Source: DASRHT01 sp035650355
GTDB taxonomy: Bacteria > Chloroflexota > Ktedonobacteria > Ktedonobacterales > Ktedonobacteraceae
Length of the DNA stretch: 64,000 nt
NCBI GenBank assembly: GCA_035650355.1
Contig: DASRHT010000052.1
Span: forward strand, 1 to 64,000
Reading direction: 5' to 3'
Made by a program: the position numbers and the translations under genes. Shown in pieces: positions 51,064 to 59,859 of the stretch. A model generated the notes under the pieces. That model searched no databases and was not told the origin of the DNA. It saw only the letters and a list, made by a program, of their open reading frames with translations. Every line of letters starts with the position of its first letter. Positions within the stretch are counted from its first letter, which is position 1.

Positions 51064-52233
51064 CTAATCCCATTGGCCCAGCTTGACGAAGCCTTTGAGC
51101 AGGGCGCGGGCGATGATGAAATGCTGAATTTCGTCGGTACCTTCGTAGATTCGGGTCACGCGCAGGTCGCGGTACCAGCGTTCGATGGGCATCTCGCGGG
51201 TGTAGCCCATGCCGCCGTGCATTTGCATCACGCGGTCAACGACGCGGTTAGCCATGTTCGAGCCGAAGAGTTTAGCCATGCTGGACTCGTGGCGGTTGTC
51301 CTCGTGGCGGTCGGCTTTCCAGGCGGCGTGGAGCGCAAGCCATTTGGTGGCCTGGATTTCAACGGCGGAGTCGGCGATCATCCACTGGATGGCCTGGCGG
51401 TCCGCGATGGGCTGGCCAAAGGTGACGCGCTGCTTGGAGTAGTCGATAGCCATCTGTAGCAGGCGTTCCGCCGTGCCAACACAGCGAGCCGCGATCAGCC
51501 AGCGGCCCTGACCAATCCACTGCATGCCGAGTCTGAAGCCCTGACCAACTTCGCCCAGCACATGATCTTCTGGTACGCGTACATTCTCAAAGAAGAGTTC
51601 AGCAGGCGACCAGCCGCCCATTGTCGGAACAGGCCGCGAGGTCCAGCCCGTCGAGCGGTCAGCCAGGAAGCAGGTCACGCCACCATTCTGGGGCGGCTTC
51701 TCGCGGTCGGTCACTGCGAACACCATTGCAAAGTCGGCCTCATTGCCTCCCGTGATGAACACCTTTTGTCCATTAATCACCCAATGCTTGCCATCCTTGA
51801 CGGCTGTTGTCCGAATGGATGAGGGATCGGAGCCGGCTCCCGGCTCGGTGAGCGCGAAACAGGAGTGGCGCTTGCCCTCAATCGTGGGAATAAGATACTC
51901 TTGCTTCTGCTCCTCATTGCCAAGATAGAGAATGTTATCGGCGTTCCCTCCAAAGTTAAAGGGAACAAGCGTGCGACCCGTCTCCATCGCGATGAGGGCG
52001 GACATTACTGCACCCAGATTCGCGCCTCCGTACTCCTCGGGCGTGTTAATGCCCCAGAAGCCCAGCTCTTTGGCCTTCATCTGTAGCGAGTGATACAGCC
52101 CTGGTTCGATGCCGGTGGAGTACTTGCCCTCGTTCTGCATCATCTCGTTTTCGAGGGGGATCAGTTCGCGTTCAACAAACTGGCGTATCGTTTGCTGAAC
52201 CATCTTCTGTTCATCGGTAAGGGAGAAATCCAC
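51064..52233 (-). CDS. Acyl-CoA dehydrogenase
   Basis: A 389-residue flavoenzyme: N-terminal helical domain (LTDEQKMVQQTIRQFVEREL), FAD/substrate sheet with CFALTEPGAGSDPSSI and FITGGNEADFAMVF, C-terminal helical domain with ITRIYEGTDEIQHF, typical of short- and medium-chain enzymes. It oxidises acyl-CoA thioesters in fatty-acid or branched amino-acid breakdown, passing electrons to ETF. GAGGCCACC precedes the ATG at 52233. It stands alone, so the exact substrate is open. Confidence 0.93.
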   Translation of the reverse strand: MDFSLTDEQKMVQQTIRQFVERELIPLENEMMQNEGKYSTGIEPGLYHSLQMKAKELGFWGINTPEEYGGANLGAVMSALIAMETGRTLVPFNFGGNADNILYLGNEEQKQEYLIPTIEGKRHSCFALTEPGAGSDPSSIRTTAVKDGKHWVINGQKVFITGGNEADFAMVFAVTDREKPPQNGGVTCFLADRSTGWTSRPVPTMGGWSPAELFFENVRVPEDHVLGEVGQGFRLGMQWIGQGRWLIAARCVGTAERLLQMAIDYSKQRVTFGQPIADRQAIQWMIADSAVEIQATKWLALHAAWKADRHEDNRHESSMAKLFGSNMANRVVDRVMQMHGGMGYTREMPIERWYRDLRVTRIYEGTDEIQHFIIARALLKGFVKLGQWD

Positions 52234-52380
52234 GGTGGCCTCCTTTGGTTGACAAATGCCTGTAGAGCCGTCCTCCGGCTGATGTTCTACAGCAACCAGA
52301 TATTGGTACGGGAAGTTGGTAGATGGGTATATTGTAGCATAATCCCAGGGGGTATTGATGGGATAGCGTATGGCGATACA

Positions 52381-52544
52381 CAGGGCTTCTCAAACGTCGT
52401 CGCATGCTCTGACCGCTCGCGCCTTCGGCGCTCATGGGGGAGGAAGGTGCCAGGTGTGGGCCGTGCCCACACCTGGCACCTTCCTCCCCAGAACGGCTCG
52501 CATGCGAGCCGTTCTGTATGAAAAGACAACTTTGAGAAGCCCGG
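52381..52544. mobile_element. MITE-like palindromic element, family A copy 3 (164 bp)
   Basis: Starts CAGGGCTTCTCAAACGTCG and ends with the inverted copy at 52528-52544. The 11-base flank ATGGC(G/A)ATACA occurs at 52370-52380 and 52545-52555. A family B element is inserted directly at its right flank. Confidence 0.9.
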
Positions 52545-52553
52545 ATGGCAATA

Positions 52554-52691
52554 CAGGGCTGTTGCAACGTTGGGAATACCGTCTGCCAAGCGGGGGTCAA
52601 GGGGGCGGCTGCCTCCTTGCGGGGGGTGTCCCCACGTTTTCCTCTTCTCCCCGCCGCCGAAGGCGGCAAAAAAGACGTTGCAACAGCCCTG
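52554..52691. mobile_element. MITE-like element, family B (138 bp)
   Basis: Terminal inverted repeats CAGGGCTGTTGCAACGT and ACGTTGCAACAGCCCTG are perfect over 17 bases. GATGGCAATA is duplicated on both sides (52544-52553 and 52692-52701). The first seven bases (CAGGGCT) equal those of family A, suggesting a related transposase. Confidence 0.9.
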
Positions 52692-52810
52692 GATGGCAAT
52701 ATGTTGCCCTGGCGAAGAGCTTGGCTAAAAATGGTACAATAGACATCAAGTCTCTTTTTTTGAGCGGAGTGTTAGCGCAGGGCAGGTTGCTCTACGAGAG
52801 GATAAGACGT

Positions 52811-54094
52811 GTGAAAGATAAAAACCAACAGAATCTCCCTCCCAATTACTTCTATCATCAATTGCCCAATGGCATTGAGCTGATTGGTCAATATATGCCG
52901 AGCCTTAGCTCGATTACCTTCGGCTTCCAGCTAGACGCGGGTGTGATTCACGAAGCGGATGAGAAGCAGGGGCTGGCTCACCTGTTTGAATACATGCTTT
53001 TTCAGGGCACCAAACGCAAGGATGCGCGCGCGCTGAATGAGGCATTTGAGACGCTAGGAGCGCGCAAGGGGGCCAGCACGAGCCTGGAAACCTCAATGGT
53101 CTGGTCGCAGATTGTCCATAACAAGTTTGATGCCACACTTGAACTTGTCCATGAACTGCTGCTCCTTCCCACCTTTCCAAAAGACGAGCTGGAGCAGATG
53201 CGCAACATTATTTTGCAGGAAATTCGCCGCCGCGACGATGAGCCCATGAGCCGCATTTTCGAGCTTGTGCGAGCCGATTTCTATCGTGGCACCTCCCTGG
53301 GCCGCCTGATCCTGGGAACCGGTGAAAGCGTGCAGGGGCTGCAACGGGCGGATTTGCAGCAGTTCTGGCAGGCGCGCTATCAACCCAATAACGTGCTCTT
53401 CTCGATTGCCGGTAAGTTTGACTGGGAGCATGTGGTCGAGAGGATGCAGGCGCTTTTTGGTGACTGGTCGGGGACCGCAGCCTCTTTCCCTGAACAGGTG
53501 CCGCATCCGGGCAGCAGTGTCTCCGTAGAGTTGCAAGAGGGTAAGCAGGAACATATTGGCATGATGTTTCCCTTTCCCAACTATCTCGATCCCGACTATT
53601 ATGCTGCAATGGTGATCAGTGAGGTGCTGGGTGGCAATATGGCTTCGCGTCTTTTCGTGGAGGTGCGCGAGAAGCGAGGGCTGGTCTACGGCGTCTCGGC
53701 GGGCCTGTCCGGCAGCAAGCATAGTGGCGCTATGCGCGTTTATGCCGGTACCACCCCCGAGCAGGCCCACGAGTGCATGGAGGTTATCGTCAATGAACTG
53801 CGCAAACTTGAGCAGGAGGGCATCACGGCTGATGAACTGGAGCGGGCCAAAGTGCAGTTGAAGAGCGAGCATGTCATGCGCAGCGAGGGCTCCGCTTCCC
53901 GCATGGGCGCGATTGCACGCTCCTGGTGGTACGAACGTAAGGTCAAAACCATTCAGGAAATGAAAGAGGCGATTGATGCCGTGACGCAGGAGCAGATACT
54001 TAACGTGCTGCACCGCTTCTCGCCGCTCAATCCCCTGACCGTCGCTGCCATCGGACCTCTGGAGAAAGAGCAGCTCGTCAGTGGTATATTGTAG
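52811..54094 (+). CDS. M16 family peptidase homologue with altered zinc motif
   Basis: A 427-residue M16B protein. The start is the GTG at 52811; the frame is open further upstream but through the MITEs. The inverted zinc motif HxxEH reads HLFEY (His57, Glu60, Tyr61), so one zinc-binding histidine is missing. The downstream ligand region (LELVHELLLLPTFPKDELEQ) is conserved, and the substrate-side Arg/Tyr pair is present in EKRGLVYGVSAG. M16B enzymes often work as an active subunit plus an inactive one, and this looks like the second kind. No partner gene is in the window. Confidence 0.88.
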   Translation: MKDKNQQNLPPNYFYHQLPNGIELIGQYMPSLSSITFGFQLDAGVIHEADEKQGLAHLFEYMLFQGTKRKDARALNEAFETLGARKGASTSLETSMVWSQIVHNKFDATLELVHELLLLPTFPKDELEQMRNIILQEIRRRDDEPMSRIFELVRADFYRGTSLGRLILGTGESVQGLQRADLQQFWQARYQPNNVLFSIAGKFDWEHVVERMQALFGDWSGTAASFPEQVPHPGSSVSVELQEGKQEHIGMMFPFPNYLDPDYYAAMVISEVLGGNMASRLFVEVREKRGLVYGVSAGLSGSKHSGAMRVYAGTTPEQAHECMEVIVNELRKLEQEGITADELERAKVQLKSEHVMRSEGSASRMGAIARSWWYERKVKTIQEMKEAIDAVTQEQILNVLHRFSPLNPLTVAAIGPLEKEQLVSGIL

Positions 54095-54114
54095 CCTTTG
54101 AGAAGCAAGCGAAA

Positions 54115-54170
54115 ATACTACTGATGTTGTTACAGGCTTCGTAGCTTGTAGCAGGATCAGTAGTATCTTT
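54115..54170 (+). terminator. Terminator after the M16 gene
   Basis: ATACTACTGA / TCAGTAGTAT stem enclosing a second small hairpin, followed by CTTTATTG. It lies between the converging M16 and lactate permease genes and could serve both. Confidence 0.65.
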
Positions 54171-54199
54171 ATTGTTGGAGAAGTTCTTCATGCAGCCTG

Positions 54200-55720
54200 C
54201 TAGACATAAAGCGCCACAACGCCCGTTAAAATCATGATGATCAGCACAGCTCCCAATACCAGGGGGCCGAGCTTGCGCACTAACAGCCCCTCTTTGCCCA
54301 CGATGCCCGTGGTTGTGGTGGCAAGGACGACGCGCGCGGGCGAAACCATCGTCGCGATAGAGGCCGCGCCACACTGAGATGCCATGATCCAGTTAACGGG
54401 CAGGCCCGCTCGCAGGCTTGTTTCATACTGTAACTGAGCGAATACGGCATTGCTGCCCGCGCTCGATCCTGTCAGCCAGCCGCCCAGCGCACCGAGCCAG
54501 GGGGCGATCCAGCTATAGTTACGGCCAAGCGTTGCCGCCGCCGCTCCCAGCACGGCGATCATGCCGTTCGCGCTCATGACTTGCGAAGCTGCCAGGAAGC
54601 TGACGATGGCGATGGCTCCAGGCGTAAATTGCCGCGCTGTCTTGCTCAGCGCGGTACGAAATCCGGTCGCGCCCGTATGAAGTAGCAGTGCCGCAGCCAG
54701 AGCTGCCAGCAGAACATAGAAGCCGGGATTATACAGCAGTTGGAAGCGCAGCTCGATGGCCGGTATGATGAGCAGGGCATGATTTTGCAGCCATTGTTGG
54801 AGCGGAACGATCAGCCGCGTGATGAGCAAGGCCCCGATTAGAATGATATAGGGAGCCAGCGCGAGCAGGAAGCGGGGCGAGGAGATGTCTCCGGTCCGCT
54901 CCAGGGTAGCTTGAGAAGTCGTGTGCGCCAGATCGCTTTTGCTGTTGGCTTGTCGCGCAGCGAAGTGACCCCAGAGCGCCAGCAAAATGGTCGTTGGCAC
55001 GCCTGCGAACGCTCCCGCCAGTTCGACGCCCGGCATCTGGCTGAAAAACCACTCGCCCGCAACCAGAACGATAGAAGCAGCTACTACAGCGAGCCACAGA
55101 CGCTTGACCGCTGCTTTCCCACCGTAGATTGCCAGGGCCGCTATACCGAAGCCGATAGGGAGCGGAGCCGTTATCAGTGCCGTATAGGCTCCTATTACGC
55201 CCGAGTGGAGGCCGGTTAGTTCGGCTCCGAGCGTGATGCCCACAGCTAACCCACCCCAGGGGACCGCGAGCTGCCCTAAGAGACCGAGCGTGGCGGCTTG
55301 CAATGTGTCAAGGCCTAGCGCCATCAGCATCGGGATCACCACGACGGTGCCCACGCCGAAGCCGCTCACCGCTTCTATAAACGGCGCGAGGCCGAGCACT
55401 AAGAGCAGGATCTGCGTATCTCTATCGGGACAGAGGCGCGTCACACCTTGCGCTAAAACGATGATACTATCCGTGATATTTTGGATCTGGTAGAGCAACA
55501 GGGCAGGAAACAGCACATAAAGCACGGTTAATGATGTCCCCGCTCCTCTGGCTGCCGCCAGCGCGATTGCTGACGGTGACAGATGGAATGATGGCGCGAG
55601 CAATGTCAAGATGATTGTCGCTGCCAGCGTTGCCAGGCCCGCTCGCAGGCCGCTCTGTTGCAGCGCCACCAACAGAATGATCGCCACTATCAACGGAGCG
55701 GTTGCCAGCACGATATTCAT
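54200..55720 (-). CDS. L-lactate permease family transporter
   Basis: A 506-residue protein with about 13 membrane helices of the LctP/LldP family. It shows EAVSGFGVGTVVVIPMLMAL, LGQLAVPWGGLAVGITLGAE and GALGGWLTGSSAGSNAVFAQ, all typical of the family. It imports lactate or glycolate with protons, though some members carry other hydroxy acids. It starts 9 bases after the sugar dehydrogenase stop, so the two are likely co-transcribed. Confidence 0.92.
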   Translation of the reverse strand: MNIVLATAPLIVAIILLVALQQSGLRAGLATLAATIILTLLAPSFHLSPSAIALAAARGAGTSLTVLYVLFPALLLYQIQNITDSIIVLAQGVTRLCPDRDTQILLLVLGLAPFIEAVSGFGVGTVVVIPMLMALGLDTLQAATLGLLGQLAVPWGGLAVGITLGAELTGLHSGVIGAYTALITAPLPIGFGIAALAIYGGKAAVKRLWLAVVAASIVLVAGEWFFSQMPGVELAGAFAGVPTTILLALWGHFAARQANSKSDLAHTTSQATLERTGDISSPRFLLALAPYIILIGALLITRLIVPLQQWLQNHALLIIPAIELRFQLLYNPGFYVLLAALAAALLLHTGATGFRTALSKTARQFTPGAIAIVSFLAASQVMSANGMIAVLGAAAATLGRNYSWIAPWLGALGGWLTGSSAGSNAVFAQLQYETSLRAGLPVNWIMASQCGAASIATMVSPARVVLATTTTGIVGKEGLLVRKLGPLVLGAVLIIMILTGVVALYV

Positions 55721-55729
55721 AATAACCCT

Positions 55730-56935
55730 TTAGCCTGTATATGCAATGCGGTAGATTATACCCGCTTTATCATCACTGACGTAGAGGGCGCCGTCCGGTC
55801 CCACAGCGAGGCCAACCGGGCGTCCCGTCGTTGACTCGCTTTTCGTCAACCAGCCCGTTGCGAAATCCCGTACCGGTCCTGCGATCTGCCCTTTGTCGTT
55901 GAGCGGAACAAAAACCACTTTGTAGCCGGTAGGGACGCTGCGGTTCCATGAGCCATGAAACGCTATATACAGGCCGTGATATTGTTGCGGGAACTGCGCG
56001 GATTTATAGAAGGCCAGCCCCAGAGGAGCAGAATGAGCCTGCATTTTGACCAGCGGCGCTATCACGCCATTGCAATCGCCCGCGTGTCCGAAATCGGGAT
56101 CGATGATATTGCCTGCGTGGCAAAGAGGCCAGCCATAATTGCCGCCATCCTGCAAAGCGTAGACCGTCTCAGGGGGGATATTATCCCCCATCAGGTCGCG
56201 CCCGTTATTGGTGGCCCAGATTTGATTGTTCCAGGGGTTGATCGCCAGGCCAACGGCGTTGCGCAGCCCTCGCGAATAGAGCCGCCCATTGCTGCCGTCG
56301 AGATGGTACTGCCAGACGGTGGCGCGCTGCTGATTCGTCTCGATACAGATGTTGCAGCTTGAGCCTATAGAGACGTACAGGTTGCCATCGGGTCCGATGA
56401 GCACCGTACGCGTGATGTGGCTGCCGCCGGTGGGAAGGTTGGGCACAACAACCTGCCTGCTACTCACTTTGAAATCGGGAGTGATGGTAAAGCGGCTAAT
56501 TTGCGTGGCTTCCCCAACGTAGAGCGCGCCTTGATAAAAGTCCAGGCTTGTTGGATCGTTCAGTCCGCTCACCACCACGATCCGCTGATTGGCCTTCCCC
56601 GTGTGCTGCGGATCGGGCAGGGCGACAATGCTTCCCGCGCCACGTTCGGCAACGAAAAGCGTGCCATCGGGGCTGAAGGTGATCAAGCGCGGACTGGCCA
56701 GTCCTGAGTAAAAGACGCTGGAATGAAAGCCGGAGGGAAGCCGTACCGCGGCAACGCCCGCCGCGCCGCCGGTAAAATTGGAGCCGGTCGTTAAAGCGTT
56801 GAGCGTTCTCCACTGGCTCAGGATAATGCCTGATGCGATGACGAGCAGGGCGAATAAGACGAGCAATATCACATGCCAGCGTTTGAGGCGGCGACGTGGG
56901 TGCGTGCTAACTGTAGCATTTTCACTATTCTCCAT
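55730..56935 (-). CDS. Membrane-anchored PQQ-dependent sugar dehydrogenase (sorbosone-type)
   Basis: A roughly 401-residue protein. An N-terminal anchor helix (WHVILLVLFALLVIASGIIL) is followed by a six-bladed beta-propeller of the GSDH/sorbosone dehydrogenase kind. Blade motifs: ITFSPDGTLFVAERGAGSI, GPDGNLYVSIGSSCNIC, LRNAVGLAINPWNNQIWATN, YIAFHGSWNRSVPTGYKVV, VGLAVGPDGALYVSDDKAGI. It should oxidise sugars or aldoses outside the membrane. The exact ATG is one of two (56935 or 56938). PQQ biosynthesis genes are not in the window. Confidence 0.85.
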   Translation of the reverse strand: MENSENATVSTHPRRRLKRWHVILLVLFALLVIASGIILSQWRTLNALTTGSNFTGGAAGVAAVRLPSGFHSSVFYSGLASPRLITFSPDGTLFVAERGAGSIVALPDPQHTGKANQRIVVVSGLNDPTSLDFYQGALYVGEATQISRFTITPDFKVSSRQVVVPNLPTGGSHITRTVLIGPDGNLYVSIGSSCNICIETNQQRATVWQYHLDGSNGRLYSRGLRNAVGLAINPWNNQIWATNNGRDLMGDNIPPETVYALQDGGNYGWPLCHAGNIIDPDFGHAGDCNGVIAPLVKMQAHSAPLGLAFYKSAQFPQQYHGLYIAFHGSWNRSVPTGYKVVFVPLNDKGQIAGPVRDFATGWLTKSESTTGRPVGLAVGPDGALYVSDDKAGIIYRIAYTG

Positions 56936-57121
56936 CATGCCTCCGTCTATTTCATACAATTGTAATATGGCACATTATATATCAGGAAGAACGAGGGACT
57001 GCAAACTAGAGAGAGGAGTAACCATATTGATCTATTTAATTGGGGCACAAGGTTGATTTAGAAGCTGCTGATATAGATCGGAAGGAAAAATATTCCACCC
57101 TTATTTTTGAGGTAAAACCCC

Positions 57122-57174
57122 TTGACATTTCATAGCTATCCGCTTATATTCGTAGTGTACGAAAATTTTCGTAC
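57122..57174 (+). promoter_or_regulatory. Promoter with palindromic operator before the ArsR-type gene
   Basis: -35 TTGACA (57122-57127), 17 bases, -10 TATATT (57145-57150). Immediately after lies GTACGAAAATTTTCGTAC (57157-57174), a perfect 18-bp palindrome over the expected transcription start. This is a textbook operator, probably bound by the regulator encoded next. Confidence 0.88.
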
Positions 57175-57209
57175 CATCTCTGACTTATTGAACTACCATA
57201 GACCTGGAA

Positions 57210-58304
57210 TTGCATATGCCAACTGACGAACACCAGGAAATGCCGAAGCGAAGACAGGGCCTCATTGTTCAGATCGAGGCAAGCCTGGTTTACGAGTTCT
57301 TTCTGTCGCTATGCGTTTTTAGTGATAGTGGCAACTCGTGGCGGCCTTATGAAGTAGGTGAGGCATGGTTTGAAGCTATCCGGGGCAAGCTCGCGCCTGA
57401 TTTATTAGAAATTATCAAGAGATTCGGTTTTCAAAGTCATGAGATGTGGGGACATATTTCGGCGTTGGCCTGTACTTGCCCGCCTCCCAGAGATGTTCCA
57501 GCGTTGCTGGCATACCTGAAAACGATTGATCCGCTTGAACTACGTTTACATCTGCTGGGATATTATGTTCGTCAGCATCGTCGCTCCACAGCGCCCGACG
57601 TGATCTATGCGGCGGCGCAGGGGGATGGGGAAGCGCAGAGAGAGCTTCTTCGCACATCATTGCCAGTTGATGCGAGATGGCAGGAGGCGCTGCGCTGGCA
57701 TCTCTCTCGCGATGTGACCGAGACGAAGGAACGATTGCTTGAAATCGTACATGGCTGGTATGACAAAGTCTTTCGTGAACAGGAAATGCAGCTCTTACCG
57801 ATTCTGACGCAAGATGCCGAGGCGAAGCTGGCGCTGCAAGCCGCTCATTCACCTGAGCAATTGATCGAAATATGCACTGGCTGGGAATATGTGCCAGAGC
57901 CCGGCATACGCCGCGTTGTGCTGATCCCTTCATATGTTATACGACCTTTTAATAATGATACGGAGAGTGGCGATACCCAGCTTTTCTTCTATCCAGTGAC
58001 AGATGCAAGTATCCTCGCCGACCCTTCTGCGCCGCCTGCATATTTGCTGAACCTGGTAAAAGCATTGGGAGATGAACGCCGCCTGCGCATCCTGAAAATG
58101 TTATCAGGCGGAAGCTATACATTGCAAGAATTGGCCGATGAGTTTGGGGTGGCGAAGACAACTATTCACCATCACCTGGTGCAGTTGCGCTCGGCTGGCC
58201 TGGTGCGAATGCGTATAAGCGATAAACGCTTCAGTCTGCGCCGATATCCTATTGATAATCTAGGGGAAGCATTGCGGAAGTATCTCAACTTTCAGTATTC
58301 TTGA
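57210..58304 (+). CDS. ArsR-type regulator with DUF5937-like N-terminal region
   Basis: A 364-residue protein. The C-terminal winged helix (about 280-345) is ArsR-like: LVKALGDERRLRILKMLSGG, then YTLQELADEFGVAKTTIHHH. The long N-terminal part (about 15-260) is of the DUF5937 type seen in actinobacterial and chloroflexal regulators. The start is the ATG at 57216 or the TTG at 57210. No metal-binding cysteine pair is present in the ArsR helix, so the signal is unlikely to be arsenic. It likely represses itself through the palindrome upstream. Confidence 0.82.
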   Translation: MHMPTDEHQEMPKRRQGLIVQIEASLVYEFFLSLCVFSDSGNSWRPYEVGEAWFEAIRGKLAPDLLEIIKRFGFQSHEMWGHISALACTCPPPRDVPALLAYLKTIDPLELRLHLLGYYVRQHRRSTAPDVIYAAAQGDGEAQRELLRTSLPVDARWQEALRWHLSRDVTETKERLLEIVHGWYDKVFREQEMQLLPILTQDAEAKLALQAAHSPEQLIEICTGWEYVPEPGIRRVVLIPSYVIRPFNNDTESGDTQLFFYPVTDASILADPSAPPAYLLNLVKALGDERRLRILKMLSGGSYTLQELADEFGVAKTTIHHHLVQLRSAGLVRMRISDKRFSLRRYPIDNLGEALRKYLNFQYS

Positions 58305-58421
58305 GCGGATCGAGCATGGACCGTGGCTACGGCAGCCTCCTTGAAGAGTAATCAGGTACGCATCGATGCGATCAATGGAGTCCCTATAGATCGCGTGAAA
58401 TGCATTAAAGGAGCATAGTGT

Positions 58422-59654
58422 ATGCAGTCCAATACTCCTGACACGGAAGAACAGGGCCGTGTTCAAGCTTCCTGGCCGGTCATTGATGGCAGTTACCGCG
58501 TCGGCGATCCTACGGCTCCAGTAGCCGTCTGCGTCTTAACCAGCGAAGAACTGCTTGTCCCACTCGTTAGCATTCCCGGGGTTGCCATCGCCGGTGAAGT
58601 GCAGACGGCGAACCAGGGCATTGAGCGCATCATCCTGAATGTTACAGCGAACGCGGCTATTCGCTTTCTCCTCCTGTGCGGCAAGGATTCACGGCTCTTC
58701 CGTCAGGGCCAGTCGCTTATCGCGCTGATTGAGAACGGGGTAGATGAAGCCAGGCGTATCATCAATGCGGAGGGCTACGAGCCGATTCTGCGTATGGTAA
58801 CGCCTCAACAAATCACTGCTTTTCGCCGACAGATCGAGCTTGTGGACTGGATTGGCGAGCGCGACCTGGCAACGCTGCGCGAATGCATTGCCAGCCTGGT
58901 GGTACGGGCTCCTGGCCGGTTTGAGGATATACAACAAGAGGACAGTTTGCCTCCCGTCGCAACTAACCTGCAAGCTAGTTTTATGCCCATCAGACCAGGA
59001 GGGCAACGCGAACCGCTTATCTACGACCCCAAAGGTTACTTTGTGATTACACTGAACCGCTCAGAGGGTCAGATCATCTTGCGGCACTATCTGCCCGATC
59101 ACACGCCTACTCATGAAATGCGCGGGCGGACGGCAGAGTCGATGCTGCTCGGGCTGATTCGTGAGGGGCTGATCTCCCAACTCAGCCACGCTGGCTATCT
59201 GGGAAGCGAGCTAGCCAAAGCCGAGGCGGCGCTGCGTCTGGGCTACGGTGTGCGCTATGAACAGGACCGCCCCCTTCGTCGAGATACGCAGCCCAAAAAA
59301 GCTGAGGCATCTGCCAGGAATGCTGCACCATCCGGGTCGGTTGGCTGGGACCAGTTCAGTAATACTCCTCTGGGTCAGCGGGTGGACGTGACCATCGAGG
59401 TCACGTCTCTACCAGAAGAACATCTGCTTGAAGGCACGCTGGCAGAGCCTTCCGAAGAAGATCCGTGGCGTGCATTCCGGCGAACAGAGCATGTGCTACG
59501 CGTCCGTTGGAGTAGTGATATACAGGTCGCTATGGGCAATCCACGACATTTTCAGCCAGGCGCGCTGCTACGCGCGCTAGGGCCTCTCCGTTCGCGCGAT
59601 GAAGTGGAGGCAGAAAAGATTGTCGTCAAGAGCCACGTTGCTACTATTCAATAG
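58422..59654 (+). CDS. MtrA-like corrinoid-protein domain fused to DUF4346
   Basis: A 410-residue protein. Residues about 15-165 resemble MtrA, the corrinoid-binding subunit A of methanogen methyltransferase (PVAVCVLTSEEL, NQGIERIILNVTANAAIRFL, then LLCGKDSRLFRQGQSLIAL and IENGVDEARRI). Residues about 195-285 match DUF4346 (LIYDPKGYFVITLNRSEGQI, HEMRGRTAESMLLGLIREGL). The tail (about 320-410) is unassigned. Whether it binds a cobamide cannot be judged from sequence. Glutamine synthetase follows 205 bases downstream. It is not a methanogenesis gene in this context; its role is unknown. Confidence 0.75.
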   Translation: MQSNTPDTEEQGRVQASWPVIDGSYRVGDPTAPVAVCVLTSEELLVPLVSIPGVAIAGEVQTANQGIERIILNVTANAAIRFLLLCGKDSRLFRQGQSLIALIENGVDEARRIINAEGYEPILRMVTPQQITAFRRQIELVDWIGERDLATLRECIASLVVRAPGRFEDIQQEDSLPPVATNLQASFMPIRPGGQREPLIYDPKGYFVITLNRSEGQIILRHYLPDHTPTHEMRGRTAESMLLGLIREGLISQLSHAGYLGSELAKAEAALRLGYGVRYEQDRPLRRDTQPKKAEASARNAAPSGSVGWDQFSNTPLGQRVDVTIEVTSLPEEHLLEGTLAEPSEEDPWRAFRRTEHVLRVRWSSDIQVAMGNPRHFQPGALLRALGPLRSRDEVEAEKIVVKSHVATIQ

Positions 59655-59859
59655 GCACCTCCATTGTACTCCAGCTATGGCAGTCACATGTAGAGATATC
59701 GATGAAGATTGAGCAGCAAGTATTTGCCTGCATAACTGCTTGACAGGGAGTGTCTGGCGTGTAAAAATGCTACGAAACTCATAAGAGCAGGTATATGTAA
59801 TGTCAACAATAATCTATCCACTTGCATTGCGCTAGAGCGGTATCTGAGGAGCGGGTGTT

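Noticed and set aside
53093..54013. 306-codon minus-strand frame
   Set aside because: It is antisense to the M16 gene, with shadow-like composition and no ribosome binding site.
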